A stretch of DNA of 64,000 nucleotides, taken from the NCBI RefSeq assembly GCF_900473965.1, contig NZ_UCNJ01000002.1:1-64000 (forward strand), in the 5' to 3' direction. This document shows positions 20,498 through 29,297 of the stretch, in pieces (position 1 is the first letter of the stretch; every line of letters begins with the position of its first letter). A model generated the notes under the pieces. It ran no database searches, was not told the origin of the DNA, and was given only the letters and a program-made list of their open reading frames with translations. The position numbers and the translations under genes were made by a program. This DNA is from Synechococcus sp. UW179A (GTDB taxonomy: Bacteria > Cyanobacteriota > Cyanobacteriia > PCC-6307 > Cyanobiaceae).

Positions 20498-23017
20498 ATG
20501 ACTGCACCCCCACTAATTTTGGTGGTCGGCATGCATCGCAGCGGCACCTCCCTACTGGGATCAATCCTCAAATCCCTCGGCGTCACCCTTCCTGGCCCAC
20601 TGATCCCTGGCGACCATCTCAATCCTGCAGGTTATTTCGAGCGAACTGACATCACAGCACTGCAGGAAGAGTTGCTGATCGATATGCAGCGCTGGTGGCC
20701 CAGCGAACAAGGAACCCTGGCGCTCCCACAAGATTGGTTAACAACGGCACGCGCTAAACGGTCCGCAGCCTGTCTCAAGCGACTGCTCATTCTCGATCTG
20801 CAGCAACAAAGCGACCCATGGGCAATCAAGGATCCGCGCACTTCGCTGCTCCTGCCCCTGTGGCGCCAGGTGGCTGCAGAGCTGAATCTACCCTTACGTT
20901 TGCTACTCGCCTTTCGTGACCCTGCTGAGGTAGTGACGTCGCTCGTCAACCGGGATGCCACTAGCACCGGGATGACAGCTGCTCGCGCGCAAGCCCTTTG
21001 GATCCGTCATCAACAGCAACCGCTGATCGATGCCGATGAGCTTCCTCTGCAGGTGGTGAGTTATAGCCGCTGGTTTGAAGCCCCAGAACCACAAATTGAG
21101 GCTTTGCAACGGTTCTGCCATCTCAAAGCCACCGATACAACAGCCGTCAAACGAGCACAGGCCTGCATCCGTCCGGACTTACGACGCAGCCTCAGCAATC
21201 AGCAGTCACCAGCCCTCAGCCGAAAGGTCCAACACTGGCACCAACAGCTTGAACGAGCAGCAACGGGTTCAATTCGGCCTCTGCAGCGCTGGGCAAGTCG
21301 CCAGTCTTTACCTGCCTCCCGCTCGAGCAAGCGACGACGCTCAAACCAGCAACGCCATTCCTGGAGCCTGGCCCTCAACGCCCTGGGAAACCAGACTGCT
21401 GCAGACCAGAAAGCCGGGATTCAGGCCTGGGAAGAGCAAGGCATCAGCGCTCTCAGCCTGGGGCAGCTCAGAAGGCTGAACCAGCCAGGATTTCCTGGGC
21501 ACGACCCCAGCTGTGGTGATGGCGGACCCTTGCCATCAGAGCTGAGGCTTGCGCTGATCGGCGGGTCAATGAATGCATGGACCAGCCACCTCTGGATCAA
21601 TGTCCTGCCGCTTAGCTCTGAATGCAGGCTGCTGATCTGCAGCCCTGAAGCACCTGCCGATGCTGCCTTGCACCTGCAAACACTCGAAGTTACAGCGCAA
21701 AACCCTGCACTACTTCTGCAACTCAGCAAAGTGAGCAGGGTGTTCGACCCCGATCCAGAGCAGGTCAGATTGTTGCGGCTTCTGGGCGTGAACGCGGAGA
21801 CGCTTCCGACCATGTTGAACGGGCAAAGCGAAACTCAGGGGACCTGGCTCAAGCCAGGCAACAGCTCCCACGAAGCAGCAAGTCAACTGGGGCTGCCCAA
21901 TCCTCAGGCCCTTGTGGCGAACGGCGGGCAGTGGTTGTGTCTGGGAGGCGGCGAACGTCAGGGCTGGGACAAGCTGCCCGCGAACCTGTTTCATTGTCCA
22001 GTTTTTCCCCCAGCACCTGCCCTTTCCGAACAACAGGCCTACACACTGGCTGGCTGGATCAGCGCATGTCTTTCTGCGGGCTTCAAGCTGATTCGGCTGG
22101 ATCCTGACACCACCGAACAACCGCTTTGGAACTCTCTTGCAATTGCCTCATTCGAACAGCCGATCCATCCAGATGAACTGCTTGAGGAGCTGGCCTGGCG
22201 AGAAGCAGGACAGCCCGAGCCCGCAGAGATTCAGACACCGAAGCCAGCCGTCGATTTGATCTGGGAACAGAGCAACGGAATCTCCCCGGAAGTAGCGATC
22301 TGCATCAGCTCATACAACTATGCCAAGCGGCTACCTTCTGCGTTGCAAAGCTGTTTTTCGCAATCACTTCAAGACCTCGAACTAGTGATCGTCGACGATC
22401 ACTCAACGGACAACAGCCTGAGCCGATGCCTGGAATGGCTTGAAAACCATGGACAGCGCTTTCGCCGGGTAAAGCTGCTGAAACATCGGGAGAACGCAGG
22501 ACTGGCTGCTGCACGCAACACCGCCTTCAGCGCAGCAACAGCACCCTGGTGCTGGGTCCTGGATGCTGACAACCAGATCGACCCCAAAACCTGCGAGGTG
22601 TGTCTCCAACTGGCCAAGGCCAGTCCTGACACCACTGCCGTGGTTCATCCCCTGATTCGGATCCTGGATGACAACAGCATGCTGCTGGGTCTGACCGGCG
22701 GAGGCCATCCCTGGCAACGCGAACAACTCCGAGCTGGCAATGTGATTGACGCGATGGCACTGGTACGACGCTGCGCCTGGGAAGCAGTCGGCGGTTACAG
22801 CCACATCCTCGGAGGCTGGGAGGATTTCGATTTCTGGTGCAAGCTGATCGAGGCCGGTTGGCATGGCGTGCTGTACCCGCAACCCCTTGCCACCTACACC
22901 CAGCACGGCACATCGATGCTGCAGAGCCAGACCAATCAACGCCAACGCCAACTCAGCCGTCTGCTTCAGCATCGCCACCCATGGCTCCAACTCGCTTTTG
23001 CCGCTGAGAACAGCTGA
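20498..23017 (+). CDS. Sulfotransferase-glycosyltransferase (GT2) fusion protein
   Basis: The 839-residue protein joins two enzyme domains. Residues 1-260 are a PAPS sulfotransferase, with the loop VVGMHRSGTSLLGSIL at 10-25 and the 3'-phosphate site LLLAFRDPAEVVTSLVNRD around 140. Residues about 600-800 are a GT2 glycosyltransferase: VAICISSYNYAKRLPSALQS, VIVDDHSTDNSL, ENAGLAAARNTAF, VLDADNQID and GGWEDFDFWCKLI. The middle 300 residues, Gln/Ser/Pro-rich at first, match nothing I know. The arrangement suggests that one protein both adds and sulfates a sugar of the surface glycan. It overlaps the next gene by one base. Confidence 0.85.
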   Translation: MTAPPLILVVGMHRSGTSLLGSILKSLGVTLPGPLIPGDHLNPAGYFERTDITALQEELLIDMQRWWPSEQGTLALPQDWLTTARAKRSAACLKRLLILDLQQQSDPWAIKDPRTSLLLPLWRQVAAELNLPLRLLLAFRDPAEVVTSLVNRDATSTGMTAARAQALWIRHQQQPLIDADELPLQVVSYSRWFEAPEPQIEALQRFCHLKATDTTAVKRAQACIRPDLRRSLSNQQSPALSRKVQHWHQQLERAATGSIRPLQRWASRQSLPASRSSKRRRSNQQRHSWSLALNALGNQTAADQKAGIQAWEEQGISALSLGQLRRLNQPGFPGHDPSCGDGGPLPSELRLALIGGSMNAWTSHLWINVLPLSSECRLLICSPEAPADAALHLQTLEVTAQNPALLLQLSKVSRVFDPDPEQVRLLRLLGVNAETLPTMLNGQSETQGTWLKPGNSSHEAASQLGLPNPQALVANGGQWLCLGGGERQGWDKLPANLFHCPVFPPAPALSEQQAYTLAGWISACLSAGFKLIRLDPDTTEQPLWNSLAIASFEQPIHPDELLEELAWREAGQPEPAEIQTPKPAVDLIWEQSNGISPEVAICISSYNYAKRLPSALQSCFSQSLQDLELVIVDDHSTDNSLSRCLEWLENHGQRFRRVKLLKHRENAGLAAARNTAFSAATAPWCWVLDADNQIDPKTCEVCLQLAKASPDTTAVVHPLIRILDDNSMLLGLTGGGHPWQREQLRAGNVIDAMALVRRCAWEAVGGYSHILGGWEDFDFWCKLIEAGWHGVLYPQPLATYTQHGTSMLQSQTNQRQRQLSRLLQHRHPWLQLAFAAENS

Positions 23018-25344
23018 TGCCGCGCTTCAAGACCGTTCGTGCACTGATCAACTCACCGCTTGGTCGTCAGATCAAGCCTCTGGCTCGCTGGGGCTACGCC
23101 CGCCTGCTCACCAGTGTTGGCATGGAGGTGCAGAACGGCGGACAAGCCTTCAATCGCAGCCGACCGACCGCAATGGTCGTGAGCCACGAGGCCTCAGCCA
23201 CAGGGGCTCCGGTCCTGGCTCTCAATCTGGTGCAACAACTCAGCCAGACTCACAACGTGGTGGTGCTGCTGCTGAGAGGCGGGCCGCTGCGCCACCAGTT
23301 CCAGGCCAACAGCACTGCATTGATCAAGGCCAAGCGGACATTTGTGAACCGCAAACTTGTCAGACGAGCAATGAAGGCAGCTTGTCCGCAGGGAAATCCT
23401 GAATTTGCACTGGTGAATTCGGTGGTCTCGGCACCCCTTCTGGAGCCGTTGCGCGGAGAGGGAATTGCCTGCCTGTGCCTGGTGCATGAATTCGTGACTT
23501 ACATCAAACCGCTGGATGTCTTTGCAGAAGTGGGACTGTGGTCCTCGCGCGTGGTGTGTTCAACCCCACTGACCTGGAGCGATGTGCTCCGCCGTTGCAA
23601 CCATCTCACTGATGTTCGACTAGCGGTACTCCCACAAGGCCGCTGCCAACTTCCTGCAGCTAGCCAAACCAGCAGCAAGAATGCTCTCAAACGGCCATCA
23701 AAGGTTGAAGCCAGAGATTTTCTGAACCAACTGCCGCAGGAGACACTGCTGGTGCTGGGGGCAGGAGCCGTCCAACCCCGCAAAGGAGTCGATCTATTCG
23801 TGGCGATGGCCGCTCAGATTGTCCAACAGGCTCCTGAACTCAATATGCGATTTGCCTGGATCGGCAGCGGTTATGAGCCTGAGCACGACTTCAGTGTGTC
23901 TGTCTGGCTGGAGGATCAGATCAGCCGCAGCGGCCTCAGTAACCATCTGGTGATGCTGGAGGAATCACAGGCTTACCAAGACCTGGTCAATCGCAGCAAC
24001 CTCTTTGTCGTCAGCTCACGTCTGGATCCACTGCCAAATGTGGCGATCGACGCGATGCTGGCCGCAACCCCGGTGCTCTGCTTCCAAGAAGCCTGTGGCA
24101 TCGCCAACCTGCTGGAACAGCAACCGCTCCTTCACTCAGCCGGCGTGGCTCCTTACTTCGACTACAACGTCATGGCCCGTAAAGCGGTGGCACTTCTGCG
24201 CTCCCCTGAACGGATGAAGCAGCTTGGTGCCCTTACCCGCGAACACGCCAGCCGCTGGTTCCACATGCCCTCCTACATCAAGGAGCTGATCAAGCTGGCT
24301 GGCATCAGCGGTACTGAAGTCCGGCAAGAGGAGTCCGACCTGAGGCTGCTGTTTGAACAGAAGCTGGTGAACGCCAACTTTGCATACCCGAATCAACGCC
24401 TCACGGATCTAGCCCTGCACCAGCGTTATCTGCTCAGCTGGCGCAGCAACATACGCGCACGCAAACCCTTTCCAGGTTTCCATCCTGGGATTTACAGGGA
24501 ACGTCGGCTTGATCAGGATGCACGCCGCGACCCCCTCGCCCACTGGCATGAAAACGGACAACCCAAAGGCCCCTGGCTAGTTCCACCGATTCAACCCCGA
24601 GATGCGATCACACGCTTGCCGGAGTCCAGCGAAGTCGCCCTGCACATTCACGTGTTCTATCCGGAGTTGCTGGATCCCATCCTGGATCGCCTGCGCAAGA
24701 GCCGAGTGAAGCCGGATCTGTTTGTGAGCTTCAGCAATCCGACGCTCGAAGCACAAATCCGCCAAATCCTGAACAAGAATCAGCAGGAAGCCAGCCTTCA
24801 CCCCGTGCCCAACCGTGGTCGCGACATCGGCCCCCTGCTGAGTGAACTGGGCCAACAGCTCGATCGCAATTACACGATCCACGGGCACCTGCACACCAAA
24901 AAAAGCGTGTTGATTGATGGCGGTACAGCCGAGCGTTGGCGTGATTTTCTTTTGGCCAACCTGCTCGGTGATGGCAAGCAACCCATGGCCGACATCATTC
25001 TCGCCGCCATCAACAGCGATCCCGATCTTGGCCTGGTATTTCCCGATGATCCCGGCTGCCTGGGCTGGACCGAAAACCGCGTTCATGCCGAAGCACTCGC
25101 CGAACGGCTGCAGATCAACAAGCTTCCACAAGCGATCAACTTTCCAGTCGGCACGATGTTCTGGGCACGGCAGGGAGCCTTAAGCAACCTCTACAACCTG
25201 GGCCTGAGCTGGGACGACTATCCCGAAGAACCCCTGGGTTATGACGGCACCATGCTGCATGCCATCGAGCGGCTGCTCCCTCAGATCTGCATGGCCAACG
25301 GCAAGCGCTATGCCGTGACACACGTGCCTGGGTTCAGTCGTTGA
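23017..25344 (+). CDS. Glycosyltransferase (GT4)-RgpF fusion protein
   Basis: The 775-residue protein has a GT4-like half at residues about 45-430: MVVSHEASATGAPVLALNLV, LVLGAGAVQPRKGVDLFVAM, VVSSRLDPLPNVAIDAMLAA. A linker with DPLAHWHENGQPKGPW follows. The RgpF rhamnan-synthesis domain fills about 540-775: VALHIHVFYPELLDPILDRL, PVPNRGRDIGPLLSELG, IHGHLHTKKS, PVGTMFWARQGAL, DGTMLHAIERLLP. Its blocks line up with the stand-alone RgpF-like gene at 11471. It should extend a rhamnose-containing chain. The ATG shares one base with the previous stop. The 3' end overlaps the convergent epimerase gene by 11 bp. Confidence 0.85.
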   Translation: MPRFKTVRALINSPLGRQIKPLARWGYARLLTSVGMEVQNGGQAFNRSRPTAMVVSHEASATGAPVLALNLVQQLSQTHNVVVLLLRGGPLRHQFQANSTALIKAKRTFVNRKLVRRAMKAACPQGNPEFALVNSVVSAPLLEPLRGEGIACLCLVHEFVTYIKPLDVFAEVGLWSSRVVCSTPLTWSDVLRRCNHLTDVRLAVLPQGRCQLPAASQTSSKNALKRPSKVEARDFLNQLPQETLLVLGAGAVQPRKGVDLFVAMAAQIVQQAPELNMRFAWIGSGYEPEHDFSVSVWLEDQISRSGLSNHLVMLEESQAYQDLVNRSNLFVVSSRLDPLPNVAIDAMLAATPVLCFQEACGIANLLEQQPLLHSAGVAPYFDYNVMARKAVALLRSPERMKQLGALTREHASRWFHMPSYIKELIKLAGISGTEVRQEESDLRLLFEQKLVNANFAYPNQRLTDLALHQRYLLSWRSNIRARKPFPGFHPGIYRERRLDQDARRDPLAHWHENGQPKGPWLVPPIQPRDAITRLPESSEVALHIHVFYPELLDPILDRLRKSRVKPDLFVSFSNPTLEAQIRQILNKNQQEASLHPVPNRGRDIGPLLSELGQQLDRNYTIHGHLHTKKSVLIDGGTAERWRDFLLANLLGDGKQPMADIILAAINSDPDLGLVFPDDPGCLGWTENRVHAEALAERLQINKLPQAINFPVGTMFWARQGALSNLYNLGLSWDDYPEEPLGYDGTMLHAIERLLPQICMANGKRYAVTHVPGFSR

Positions 25345-26257
25345 GACTGTCGCAAAGACGCTGAAGACCTTGCGCGACAGACACTCTGGGCGTCCAACCC
25401 AGAGCCTGCTTGGCTCGTGCAATGCAGAGAACGTTGGTGGGAACATCACATCCCCTTGAAGGCAGATACTCAACCTTCAGGGATCGCTGCAGCTGGGCCT
25501 CCAACAGACCAACGAGCTGGTTGAGGCTCAGACCCTGACCGGAGCCAATATTGAACAGATACTCATCCGATTGAGAGCGAGCCGCCATCAACAGGGCTTC
25601 GACCACATCAGACACATCCAGGAAATCGCGCACCGTTGTTCCATCACCCCAGATCTGCAAGGGGTCGCCTCTCAGGGCTCGGCCAAGGAACACGGGGACC
25701 ACACCCTGCGTTGCATCCAGGCGCTGACGCGGGCCGAAAGGATTCGCCACCCTCAGCACCATGGCCTCGAGGCCGTGCAACTGGCGATAAAGAGCCACAT
25801 ATTTCTCGATTGCAAGCTTGGTGATGCCGTAGGAGCAGATGGGGTCTGTGGGATGGGTTTCTGGAATCGGCACTTGTTGCGGCACGCCATACACTGTTCC
25901 ACCCGACGACACCATCACCAAGCGCTTCACATCGGTGAGACGTGCTGCTTCAAGCAAATTCAAGGATCCGAGCAGATTGACCTGCACATCCGCCTGTGGA
26001 TCACGATTGGAGGTCTGGGGAAGACTCCCGCAAGCCAGATGAAACACAACCTGCGCACCCTCCAGTGTTTGCTGCAGAGCCAGACCATCTGCCAATGGCA
26101 CGGAAGACAGCGTCAGATCGGGATGGACCTGCGCCTCCGCACTGATCAGACCTGGAAGCTGGCGCCCAAGGGCCTTGACCCTGTACCCCGCACGAAGCAG
26201 ACCATCGACCAGATGGGAACCAATGAAGCCACTGGCACCGGTAACAACGGCCTGCAT
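25334..26257 (-). CDS. NAD-dependent sugar epimerase/dehydratase
   Basis: A 307-residue extended short-chain dehydrogenase: Rossmann motif VTGASGFIGSHLVDGLLRAG at the N-terminus, HLACGS, VMVSSGGTVYG and the catalytic YGITKLAIEK (YxxxK). DPLQIWGDGTTVRDFLDVSD is typical of UDP-glucose 4-epimerase-like enzymes. It should act on a nucleotide sugar for glycan synthesis; the exact substrate cannot be read from sequence. It is the last gene of a tightly packed minus-strand run (rfbB, GT2, GT2, GT4, epimerase), three bases after the GT4 gene. Confidence 0.85.
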   Translation of the reverse strand: MQAVVTGASGFIGSHLVDGLLRAGYRVKALGRQLPGLISAEAQVHPDLTLSSVPLADGLALQQTLEGAQVVFHLACGSLPQTSNRDPQADVQVNLLGSLNLLEAARLTDVKRLVMVSSGGTVYGVPQQVPIPETHPTDPICSYGITKLAIEKYVALYRQLHGLEAMVLRVANPFGPRQRLDATQGVVPVFLGRALRGDPLQIWGDGTTVRDFLDVSDVVEALLMAARSQSDEYLFNIGSGQGLSLNQLVGLLEAQLQRSLKVEYLPSRGCDVPTNVLCIARAKQALGWTPRVSVAQGLQRLCDSLND

Positions 26258-26260
26258 GCC

Positions 26261-27538
26261 TTAACGCCTTGTTAAGCGAGCGTAGATCTGTTCGAGCTGA
26301 TCGCCGTAATCACCAATCGTTCGAGGTGCTCCTCCGCGATTCACCATGGCCGCTAAAACCTGTGGATCAGCAGCAAATTGACTGAGATAAGCAGCCAATG
26401 TTCGACTGTCGCCCGGCAGAAAAAGCATGGCATTCACACCGGAAACCACCTGATCTGCCATTCCATCAACATCTGAAAGCAACAGCGGCAGTCCGCTGGC
26501 CTTGGCTTGCGAAACAATCAAGGGTGCATTTTCTCGCCAAAGCGAAGGCACAACGAGAACATCGAGAGACGCCAACACCTCAAACACCTGCTCTGAAGCG
26601 AATACGCCTCCAAAACGAGCCTGAGGCAGTGCATCAGCCTGACGCTGCAAGCTTTGCCAATAGTCATGATCATCTGCGGGATTGCCATAGAGAACGGCTT
26701 CCCAAGACTGATGCACACCCATCAAGGCCAAGGCCTCTAGCAACACATGGGCACCCTTGGCCGGATTGAAACTGCCAACAAAACCCACACGCAGTGGTCG
26801 CTGCTCAGGCCCGGGCCAGGCCAGCCGCATTGGCAACCGCTCAAGCCCTTGTAGAGAAATGCCATAAGGACACAAGGCGAAATGGTGGGTCGAGACGCCC
26901 ATGTCTTCAAACGTGCTCCACATCAATTGGGAGGGGACCAGCACCTGCTCAAATCGCTCAAACGCTTGGGCCATGAACAAAGGCCGACGCTTGAGTGCAG
27001 AGAACGGACTGCGGGGAATCAATGACAGCAAGGGGTTGAACCATCGCCAGAGCCAAAGCAAGATCAAGGCCAGCGGAGCACTGAAGCGCCGGGCGAGGTA
27101 GTTGTCAGGAAACTGCAGTTGGCCAGAGGGACAGACCATCCAGTAATCAGTCAGGCTTGCCAACACGGGCACATGGCAACGCTGGGCAGCCTCAACAAGA
27201 GTGAGGGTATGCCGACGCAGATGAAACACATGCAACAGATCGGGCTGCAGATCCCGAAACAAGGCAACGAAGCCAGATTCCAGTTCAGGCCTCCAATAAC
27301 TCTGCAGAACTCCCCCCCAAAAAGGAGAAGCCTCAGGAGGTGGGTTCAAACGGATCAGCTCAAGCCCTTCCCACTGCTCGTGCCTCCAAGTTGGGAGACC
27401 ATCCTCATGAGGACCAGCGGTGAGAATCCAGACATCATGGCCGCGTCTCTGCAACTCTTCTGCCGTTCTCCTCGTGAGCGTTTCCGTGCCGGCACAGAAA
27501 TCAGGAAAAAACTGATGGACAGCAAGGAGGATTCGCAT
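26261..27538 (-). CDS. Glycosyltransferase family 4 protein
   Basis: The 425-residue GT-B enzyme begins MRILLAVHQFFPDFCAGTET, the usual N-terminal glycine-rich acceptor loop. It has LLHVFHLRRHTLTLVEAA, VLASLTDYWMVCPSGQL, and a donor half from about residue 250 (LRVGFVGSFNPAKGAHVLLE). LVVPSLWRENAPLIVSQAKA is the E-containing nucleotide-sugar loop. The ATG at 27538 overlaps the upstream GT2 stop by one base (TGATG) and is preferred to the TTG one codon earlier. It should add one sugar during assembly of the surface polysaccharide. Confidence 0.87.
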   Translation of the reverse strand: MRILLAVHQFFPDFCAGTETLTRRTAEELQRRGHDVWILTAGPHEDGLPTWRHEQWEGLELIRLNPPPEASPFWGGVLQSYWRPELESGFVALFRDLQPDLLHVFHLRRHTLTLVEAAQRCHVPVLASLTDYWMVCPSGQLQFPDNYLARRFSAPLALILLWLWRWFNPLLSLIPRSPFSALKRRPLFMAQAFERFEQVLVPSQLMWSTFEDMGVSTHHFALCPYGISLQGLERLPMRLAWPGPEQRPLRVGFVGSFNPAKGAHVLLEALALMGVHQSWEAVLYGNPADDHDYWQSLQRQADALPQARFGGVFASEQVFEVLASLDVLVVPSLWRENAPLIVSQAKASGLPLLLSDVDGMADQVVSGVNAMLFLPGDSRTLAAYLSQFAADPQVLAAMVNRGGAPRTIGDYGDQLEQIYARLTRR

Positions 27539-28500
27539 CAAGACAGCTCATGTCGTGATGGCCTGGAGCACAGCAAAGCCGCATAAAAACCTGCTGTACG
27601 CCACCAGCCATGCTTGCGCAAACCAAGCTTTAAAGCAGTCGAGCAACGGACCCAAGCCGACGCACTCCACAGCCTTTCAAATCGTGTTGCGCTCTCTGGC
27701 GGACCAAACCGTGCCAAACAGGCCCGGAGCTGTAACAAACCAGGACTAATCAATCGCTGAGCAGCAAGGTCGGGACGGACGACATCAACACCCAGAAGGC
27801 GTTGGATCAACTGATGACGCCAACCACGTGCTCCCACCACATTCGCCTGATGCTGTCGGTAACTGGAGCAGGGTTTAGGCAAATAGGCCAAACCGCCCGC
27901 CTGGGCTGCCACAAGAGCTAACCACCAATCATGGAGAACCACTTCATCCGGAAATGGTAGGGATCGCTCAACAACCGATCGGTTTACCAACAGCGCACAA
28001 CCGGTCGCCACATTCTGCAGTCCGACTTCAAACAAACCATCACGTTGTGGATCAAGACCCTGGCAACAATGAAAGGAAGGGTGAATCTGATGACCCTCAG
28101 CGTCAATCAGACGCAGATCGGCATGAACGAGAAGAGGCTTCTCAGCACCAAACCGATGCTCTAAAACATTCATCTGCGTTAGCAATCGCTCAGCTTTGTC
28201 GACATCCCAAACATCATCTTGATCAGACAACATCACGTAAGAGGCGACACTTTCTCGAAGAAGTTGTTCGAAATTGCGACAACTGCCCAACCGCTCAGAA
28301 CCATTGCAATCCAAAAGCTCAAGCGGAACTGGACTCTGTTTTTGCCAATCACGCAAACATTTCAACGTCTGATCTGAAGAACCATCATCAGCAACCAACA
28401 AACGGCTAGGCAAAACTGTCTGCGCGAGAATGGATGCTATCTGATGATCGAGGAATCTTTCACCATTGCAAGTGGCCATCACGACCTCATAATTTTTCAC
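27538..28500 (-). CDS. Glycosyltransferase family 2 protein
   Basis: A 320-residue GT-A enzyme: YEVVMATCNGERFLDHQIAS and LLVADDGSSDQTLKCL give the nucleotide-binding start, followed by YVMLSDQDDVWDVDKAERL (the DXD region) and VVLHDWWLALVAAQAGG. This pattern is typical of rhamnosyl- and other polysaccharide GT2 enzymes. The start is GTG 28500: it overlaps the previous stop (GTGA) and has GGAAG five bases upstream. The frame is open to a GTG at 28518 that has no such site. Confidence 0.86.
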   Translation of the reverse strand: MKNYEVVMATCNGERFLDHQIASILAQTVLPSRLLVADDGSSDQTLKCLRDWQKQSPVPLELLDCNGSERLGSCRNFEQLLRESVASYVMLSDQDDVWDVDKAERLLTQMNVLEHRFGAEKPLLVHADLRLIDAEGHQIHPSFHCCQGLDPQRDGLFEVGLQNVATGCALLVNRSVVERSLPFPDEVVLHDWWLALVAAQAGGLAYLPKPCSSYRQHQANVVGARGWRHQLIQRLLGVDVVRPDLAAQRLISPGLLQLRACLARFGPPESATRFERLWSASAWVRCSTALKLGLRKHGWWRTAGFYAALLCSRPSRHELS

Positions 28501-29297
28501 CAGAACTTCCAACCCCACTTACAAAAATAGATCCAGGCACTCTGAAAATTAACAAGCATCAATCTGAGATTTTTGTAGTTTCCACGTCCCCAGGAATGTG
28601 TCACTGAGGCGCCAGAAAAATGCTGGCAACGACCCAACGAGGACATCTCTCGCGTTAAATCAGCATCTTCCAGATAAAGGAAAAAATGCTCATCAAAACC
28701 ACCAACCTCTAAAAAAGGGTTGGATTGCATCAGCATGCAGCAGCCGCTCAAATAAGGAACATCAAATTGATCGTCATAAGAATAATCAGCCATGACGTAC
28801 CACCGGTCATAACGCCTCAACCAGCCGGGTTTAATCCAATTAGGAATGAATCGCCGACTCAATAAACCTAAAACAGTGGGATTTCTCTTGCAGAGCTTTT
28901 GTTCATTGCCTGACGGGTCAAGGATCCGAGGCGCAACGAGGACCACATCAGGATTTTGATCCATCCAGGACATCATCATTACGAAAGTGCCATCATTCCA
29001 CTGAATATCAGTATTAAGAACACCTAAGTACTCAGGAATGTTTGGCAAAGTTTTGACCAAACGATTTACTGCTGTTCCATAGCCCGGATTATCTGAATTA
29101 CACAACCAATGATCTGCATTTTGAGCCAGGAGATCAACGGGTTCTCCTGGGCGGTAATCATTCACCACAACGGCATAACCAATCGTCGCAGGCAAGGCTC
29201 TCAAACATTTAGCCAAACAATGAACTTCCTGCTCAGAAGGATGGAATGCCACCAAAAGCAGAATCAAAGAGCGCGGTGGCGTACCAGTTGCACTCAT
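28497..29297 (-). CDS. Glycosyltransferase family 2 protein (rhamnosyltransferase-like)
   Basis: A 266-residue GT-A protein. It has LILLLVAFHPSEQEVHCLAK, then the NPGYGTAVNRLV motif and YLGVLNTDIQWNDGTF (DXD-equivalent), and VPYLSGCCMLMQSNPFLEVG with GGFDEHFFLYLEDADLTREM. The last block (GFDExFFLYxEDxDLxxR) is a hallmark of the WbbL-like rhamnosyltransferase subgroup, which fits the nearby dTDP-rhamnose genes. The start overlaps the rfbB stop by four bases. The tail VNFQSAWIYFCKWGWKFW is hydrophobic and aromatic, perhaps for membrane contact. Confidence 0.86.
   Translation of the reverse strand: MSATGTPPRSLILLLVAFHPSEQEVHCLAKCLRALPATIGYAVVVNDYRPGEPVDLLAQNADHWLCNSDNPGYGTAVNRLVKTLPNIPEYLGVLNTDIQWNDGTFVMMMSWMDQNPDVVLVAPRILDPSGNEQKLCKRNPTVLGLLSRRFIPNWIKPGWLRRYDRWYVMADYSYDDQFDVPYLSGCCMLMQSNPFLEVGGFDEHFFLYLEDADLTREMSSLGRCQHFSGASVTHSWGRGNYKNLRLMLVNFQSAWIYFCKWGWKFW

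Noticed and set aside
20316-20501. 61-codon open frame ending on the start of the sulfotransferase fusion gene (ATGA)
   Set aside because: The overlap is suggestive of coupling, but the protein has no features and no ribosome-binding site. Not enough to call a gene.
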